Assembly: GCA_902767455.1 (NCBI GenBank)
Contig: CACXHH010000185.1
Span: 1-9,211, forward strand
From: an uncultured Eubacteriales bacterium
GTDB lineage: Bacteria; Bacillota; Clostridia; Christensenellales; Borkfalkiaceae
Direction: 5' to 3'
DNA: 9,211 nt
Shown here piece by piece: positions 5,766 through 9,211 of the stretch. The notes under the pieces are model-generated. The model did not search any database. It was not told the origin of the DNA and worked only from the letters and a program-made list of their open reading frames with translations. Made by a program: the position numbers and the translations under genes. Each line of letters opens with the position of its first letter. Position 1 is the stretch's first letter.

Positions 5766-7103
5766 ATGGAACAATACGAATTATTATGGCAAAAGGCGCT
5801 CGGCGCCATAGAAAGATCTATAAGCAGGCTGGCGTACACTACTTTCGTCGAAAAACTCGTGCCCGTCGACCTTGACGGAACGACCATAATTTTACAGGCC
5901 GACACCAAGGTATTTGCCACCGGCACCGTTCGCGTTGCCGACAAGATACTCGAAGCCTTCAAAAAATCGGAAACGGGGATCACCGATTTCACCATTTACC
6001 TTGCCGATTCGCAAACGCCTTTTTATACTTCCGTCCATCTTCCCGAAGAAAACGACGATTCGCTTATCGATCCCAAATTCACTTTCGATACTCTCGTCGA
6101 AGGCGACAGCAACAGGTTCGCCTGCGCCGCCGCAAGAGCCGTGGTGGAAGATCCCGGCAACGCCTACAATCCGCTGTTTATTTACGGGGCGTCGGGGCTT
6201 GGCAAAACGCACCTTCTCCATGCGATTGCCAACGAGCTGAAAAAGAAAAAACCTCAGCTCAAGATAATGTACACGACGTGCGAGCGTTTTACGAACGACC
6301 TTATCGACCTTATCCGTCAGGGTAAATCGTCGCAAAGCGCGGGCGGAGAAATATTCAGAAGGCGTTATCGTCTCGTCGACGTCCTTCTCGTGGACGACGT
6401 GCAGTTTTTGTCGCGTAAGCAGTCAACGCAGGAAGAATTTTTCCACACCTTCAACGAACTGTACGCAAACAATAAGCAGATAATCCTTACCGCCGACTGT
6501 CACCCCAAGGAGATAGAACTTCTCGAAGAAAGGCTCGTCACCCGCTTTCAGGGCGGCATGACCGCGGAGATTCTTGAGCCCACTATCGAGATGAAGGTAG
6601 CCATTTTGCAGAAAAAAGCAGAAAAAGACAAGAAAATTCTACCCACCGACGTCGCGTATTTTCTCGCAAACAACAGCGACGGCGACGTCAGAAGCCTCGA
6701 AGGGCTTTTGAACAAAGTCATTTTCGCTTCGCTCCTGAAAGACCAGACGATAACCGTGGAGCTTGCAAAGGAAACTTTGAGCCTTTCCAAGCCCGTCGAC
6801 GACGGTAACGACGCGCTCACCGCCGACGAAGTTATCGACACGGTATGCAACTATTTCGGCGTTTCCAAAGCCGACGTCATCGGCAAAAAGAAAAACAAAG
6901 AACTCGTCGAGCCGCGCCAGATATGCGTGTATCTTATGACCGAGCTTATGAATATCCCGCTCGTTTCCATAGGTCAGGCGCTCGGCGGAAGAGATCATAC
7001 GACGGTCATTTACGCCCGCAAAAAGGTTGCCGAACTCGTCAAGACCAACCCCAAGACGGAAACGCAGGTCAACGACCTTAAAAACATGCTCTTGAAACGC
7101 TGA
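5766..7103 (+). CDS. dnaA: Chromosomal replication initiator protein DnaA
   Basis: DnaA binds the origin as an ATP-dependent filament, melts DNA and loads the helicase. The 445-residue product has domain I (about 1-80), a short linker (about 81-103), the AAA+ domain III (about 104-345) and DNA-binding domain IV (about 350-445). Visible motifs are Walker A GASGLGKT (141-148), Walker B VLLVDDVQF (206-214), sensor 1 IILTADCHP (239-247), box VII RLVTRFQGGM (256-265), sensor 2 GDVRSLEG (306-313) and the box-recognition motif GGRDHTTVIYA (407-417). Two usual positions differ: the common SDR after sensor 1 is ADC, and the common RFEWG is RFQGG, with the arginine kept. The ATG at 5766 has GGAG 6 bases upstream; a TTG at 5739 would add 9 residues with less support. 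dnaN does not follow; mnmG does. Confidence 0.97.
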   Translation: MEQYELLWQKALGAIERSISRLAYTTFVEKLVPVDLDGTTIILQADTKVFATGTVRVADKILEAFKKSETGITDFTIYLADSQTPFYTSVHLPEENDDSLIDPKFTFDTLVEGDSNRFACAAARAVVEDPGNAYNPLFIYGASGLGKTHLLHAIANELKKKKPQLKIMYTTCERFTNDLIDLIRQGKSSQSAGGEIFRRRYRLVDVLLVDDVQFLSRKQSTQEEFFHTFNELYANNKQIILTADCHPKEIELLEERLVTRFQGGMTAEILEPTIEMKVAILQKKAEKDKKILPTDVAYFLANNSDGDVRSLEGLLNKVIFASLLKDQTITVELAKETLSLSKPVDDGNDALTADEVIDTVCNYFGVSKADVIGKKKNKELVEPRQICVYLMTELMNIPLVSIGQALGGRDHTTVIYARKKVAELVKTNPKTETQVNDLKNMLLKR

Positions 7104-7135
7104 ACGATAATTTTTCCGAACGGTCGTTCTGTTCT

Positions 7136-7152
7136 CGTATCGGAACGATACG
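7136..7152. repeat. Small inverted repeat between dnaA and mnmG
   Basis: CGTATCG (7136-7142) and CGATACG (7146-7152) form a perfect 7-base stem with the loop GAA. It lies 15 bases before the mnmG ATG, and no T tract follows, so it is unlikely to be a terminator. It could influence mnmG initiation, which has no Shine-Dalgarno, or bind a protein. Confidence 0.4.
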
Positions 7153-7167
7153 CATTTCCAAACTACT

Positions 7168-9024
7168 ATGAACGATTTTTACATTGAAGACAATTTTGAC
7201 GCGGTGGTTATCGGCGCCGGTCACGCGGGGGTGGAAGCGAGCCTTGCGCTCGCAAAACTCGGACACAAGACCGCGCTTATGACGCTCAACTGCGACAGTA
7301 TTTCGTTTATGGCGTGCAATCCGTCGATAGGCGGAACGGCAAAGGGCCATCTCGTGCGCGAGCTCGACGCTCTCGGCGGGTTTATGGGCGTAGCCGCAGA
7401 CGCCACTTCGTTGCAGATAAAGATGCTCAATCGCGGCAAAGGCGTCGCCGTGCAGAGTTTAAGAGCGCAGTCGGACAAGAACTACTATCACCGTTTCATC
7501 AAAAAACATCTTGAAGAAACGCCGAACCTTCATATTTTACAGGCGGAAGCCGTTGAGATACTTACGGAGAACGGAAAAGTTACGGGAGTTAAGACGGCTT
7601 ACGGCTCTGTGCTTACGGCAAAAGCCGTCGTCGTTGCGACGGGCGTATATTTAAAGAGCCGCGTTATCGCGGGAGAGTGGTACAAGTACACGGGGCCTAA
7701 CGGCTTCGAGCCCGCGAACAAACTTACCGAAAGCTTATCGGCGCTCGGGTTTACAATCCGACGCTTCAAGACGGGCACTCCCGCCCGCGTCGACGGCAGA
7801 ACGATAGATTATTCGGTCCTTTCCCGTCAGGACGGCGAAACGGACGTTTATCCGTTTTCGTTTATAAGCGAAAGGGTAAAAACCGAGCAAACGCCTTGCT
7901 ATCTTACGTACACCAACGAAAAAACGCACGAGATAATACGCAGCAATCTCGACCGTTCGCCCCTTTATAACGGCTCGATAACTTCGACGGGACCGAGATA
8001 CTGCCCGTCGATAGAAACCAAGGTCGAACGCTTCAAGGATAAGGACAGACACCAGATATTTCTCGAACCCGAAGGCGCTGACACCAACGAAGTTTACGTT
8101 CAGGGCATGTCCACTTCGCTCCCGCACGACGTGCAGAAAGCCATGTATCGCACGATAAAAGGGCTTGAAAACTGCGAGATCATCCGCTACGGCTACGCCA
8201 TCGAATACGACTGTATAGACAGCCTTTCGCTTCTTCCCACGCTTCAATTCAAGCGCGTTACGGGGCTTTATACCGCAGGTCAGATAAACGGTACGAGCGG
8301 TTACGAAGAAGCCGCCGCGCAGGGGCTTATCGCCGGTATAAACGCCGCGCTCTATATCGAAGGTCGCCCGCCTTTCGTTCTACGCCGCGATCAGGCGTAT
8401 ATCGGGGTAATGATAGACGATCTCGTCACCAAAGGCACGGACGAGCCGTACAGAATGATGACTTCGCGCGCGGAATACAGGCTTTTATTAAGACAGGACA
8501 ACGCCGACCTTCGCCTTACCGAGCTCGGAAGGAAAATAGGGCTCGTCGACGACCATAGATACTCGATATTCAAAAACAAACTCGCCCTTCTCGAAAAGGG
8601 AAGAGAAGAACTTAAAACTTCTATCCCGTTGAAGCAGGCAAAGGAGTTCGTCGAGTCTTACGGCGGAAGCCTTTACGGCGGCATCACCTACGCCGAAATG
8701 ATAAAACGGGCTATTCCGATAGCCGATATCAGGGAAAAGTTCGGCGCTTTTACAGACTTGCCGTTCGACGTTCTCGATATGCTTGAAACGGACACACGCT
8801 ACGAAGGCTATCTCGAGCGCGGGCTCAAAGAGATAGAAAAGGCAAAAAAGACGGAAGAAAAACTCCTTCCCGAAGACCTTGACTACATGGCGATAGAAGG
8901 GCTCCGCATAGAAGCGCGCGAAAAGCTTTCAAAAGTCCGCCCGCTCAACATAGGTCAAGCCGAGCGTATCCCCGGCGTAAACCCCGCGGATATTGCCGTG
9001 CTTATGGTCTATCTCAAAAAATAA
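7168..9024 (+). CDS. mnmG: tRNA wobble-uridine modification enzyme MnmG (GidA)
   Basis: MnmG, with MnmE, installs the carboxymethylaminomethyl group on U34 of certain tRNAs, using FAD and a folate one-carbon unit in the cytoplasm. The 618-residue product is full length. It has the FAD-binding loop VVIGAGHAGVEA (13-24), ACNPSIGGTAKGHLVRELDALGG (49-71, key residues C50 and the glycine pair), family signature 1 GPRYCPSIETKVERF (275-289), signature 2 at 370-393 (AGQINGTSGYEE, then AAQGLIAG) and the C-terminal helical domain ending IPGVNPADIAVLMVYL (601-616), which contacts MnmE and tRNA. The ATG at 7168 is the only sensible start, although no Shine-Dalgarno precedes it. It lies 64 bases after dnaA in the same direction, so cotranscription is likely. 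Its usual neighbours mnmE and rsmG are not in the window. Confidence 0.97.
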   Translation: MNDFYIEDNFDAVVIGAGHAGVEASLALAKLGHKTALMTLNCDSISFMACNPSIGGTAKGHLVRELDALGGFMGVAADATSLQIKMLNRGKGVAVQSLRAQSDKNYYHRFIKKHLEETPNLHILQAEAVEILTENGKVTGVKTAYGSVLTAKAVVVATGVYLKSRVIAGEWYKYTGPNGFEPANKLTESLSALGFTIRRFKTGTPARVDGRTIDYSVLSRQDGETDVYPFSFISERVKTEQTPCYLTYTNEKTHEIIRSNLDRSPLYNGSITSTGPRYCPSIETKVERFKDKDRHQIFLEPEGADTNEVYVQGMSTSLPHDVQKAMYRTIKGLENCEIIRYGYAIEYDCIDSLSLLPTLQFKRVTGLYTAGQINGTSGYEEAAAQGLIAGINAALYIEGRPPFVLRRDQAYIGVMIDDLVTKGTDEPYRMMTSRAEYRLLLRQDNADLRLTELGRKIGLVDDHRYSIFKNKLALLEKGREELKTSIPLKQAKEFVESYGGSLYGGITYAEMIKRAIPIADIREKFGAFTDLPFDVLDMLETDTRYEGYLERGLKEIEKAKKTEEKLLPEDLDYMAIEGLRIEAREKLSKVRPLNIGQAERIPGVNPADIAVLMVYLKK

Positions 9025-9037
9025 TCGTATAAAAACG

Positions 9038-9066
9038 TAACGCTTCGGACTTTTTTCGACGCGTTA
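9038..9066 (+). terminator. Possible weak terminator after mnmG
   Basis: TAACGC (9038-9043) pairs with GCGTTA (9061-9066), then after one mismatch TCG pairs with CGA inside, leaving a 9-base loop. The T-rich TTCTTTTATTCTT follows. It lies 13 bases after the mnmG stop and before a new promoter, so position supports it, but the stem is imperfect. Confidence 0.4.
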
Positions 9067-9113
9067 TTCTTTTATTCTTCCCGAATCGTATCAGGGAATA
9101 TTCACGGAACCGC

Positions 9114-9142
9114 TTGCAATCTTCGGTGTTTTTTGATAAAAT
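9114..9142 (+). promoter_or_regulatory. Promoter with extended -10, TTGCAA-17-TGA-TAAAAT
   Basis: TTGCAA at 9114-9119 is followed after 17 bases by TAAAAT at 9137-9142, with the extended -10 TG at 9134-9135. It would start transcription near 9149, about 25 bases before the ATG of the last gene. The -10 region and the bases after it match those of the dnaA promoter closely. Confidence 0.7.
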
Positions 9143-9173
9143 AGTCGTAAGAAATCAATAAGGGAGTAATAAA

Positions 9174-9211
9174 ATGGCAAATCGTATCGTTTTAAATGAA
9201 ACAAGTTACCA
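9174..9211 (+). CDS. fucO: Start of an iron-dependent alcohol dehydrogenase, lactaldehyde reductase-like (partial)
   Basis: Only the first 12 codons are present; the gene runs off the right edge. The peptide MANRIVLNETSY closely matches the conserved N-terminus of FucO-type lactaldehyde reductase (MANRMILNETAW in Escherichia coli). These group III iron-dependent dehydrogenases reduce lactaldehyde to propanediol with NADH in fucose or rhamnose breakdown, and related enzymes act on other short alcohols. The start is well supported by GGGAG 7-8 bases upstream and by a promoter at 9114-9142. Twelve residues cannot settle substrate, so the symbol is provisional. Confidence 0.6.
   Translation, partial: MANRIVLNETSY

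Noticed and set aside
5651..5875. Upstream open reading frame starting in the dnaA leader
   Set aside because: No ribosome binding site, overlaps dnaA out of frame for over 100 bases, and the peptide has no recognisable features.
7735..8247. Long minus-strand frame inside mnmG
   Set aside because: Shadow of a highly conserved, motif-verified gene on the opposite strand.

Overview
The window looks like chromosomal DNA of a Bacillota-type (Clostridia-like) bacterium. The evidence is a Gram-positive style DnaA, a secreted VanW/G5-type wall-associated protein, AGGAG-like ribosome binding sites before several genes, and textbook TTGACA/TATAAT-type promoters. Base composition is near balanced. The species cannot be named from sequence alone.

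Layout. Bases 1-422 hold no intact gene. They contain what appears to be a decayed IS30-family transposase fragment, two inverted-repeat structures and a strong bidirectional terminator. Bases 423-3149 (minus strand) form a likely three-gene unit. A small two-helix membrane protein of unknown function comes first, with its own near-consensus promoter at 3178-3206. A cytidylate-kinase-like P-loop protein follows, preceded by a leader that can fold in competing ways. A MATE-family transporter overlaps the kinase gene by 11 bases and ends at the terminator. Bases 3277-5551 (minus strand) hold recF followed by a secreted VanW-domain protein. From 5766 the coding strand switches to plus: dnaA, mnmG, and the first 12 codons of a gene that resembles iron-dependent lactaldehyde reductase/alcohol dehydrogenase (FucO-like), cut by the window edge.

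The centre of the window is the recF-dnaA divergence. Genes to its left run minus and genes to its right run plus, the pattern expected around a replication origin, yet the 214-base spacer has no recognisable DnaA box. dnaN is absent from its usual place next to dnaA, and recF is turned away from dnaA. The two promoters I can read in the spacer face each other, so the dnaA and recF transcripts would overlap at their 5' ends.

I do not see a new multi-gene system. The points most worth a second look are the face-to-face dnaA/recF promoters, the rearranged origin neighbourhood, the alternative-fold leader before the kinase gene, the IS30 relic with its foldback repeats, and a short motif repeated just after two stop codons.
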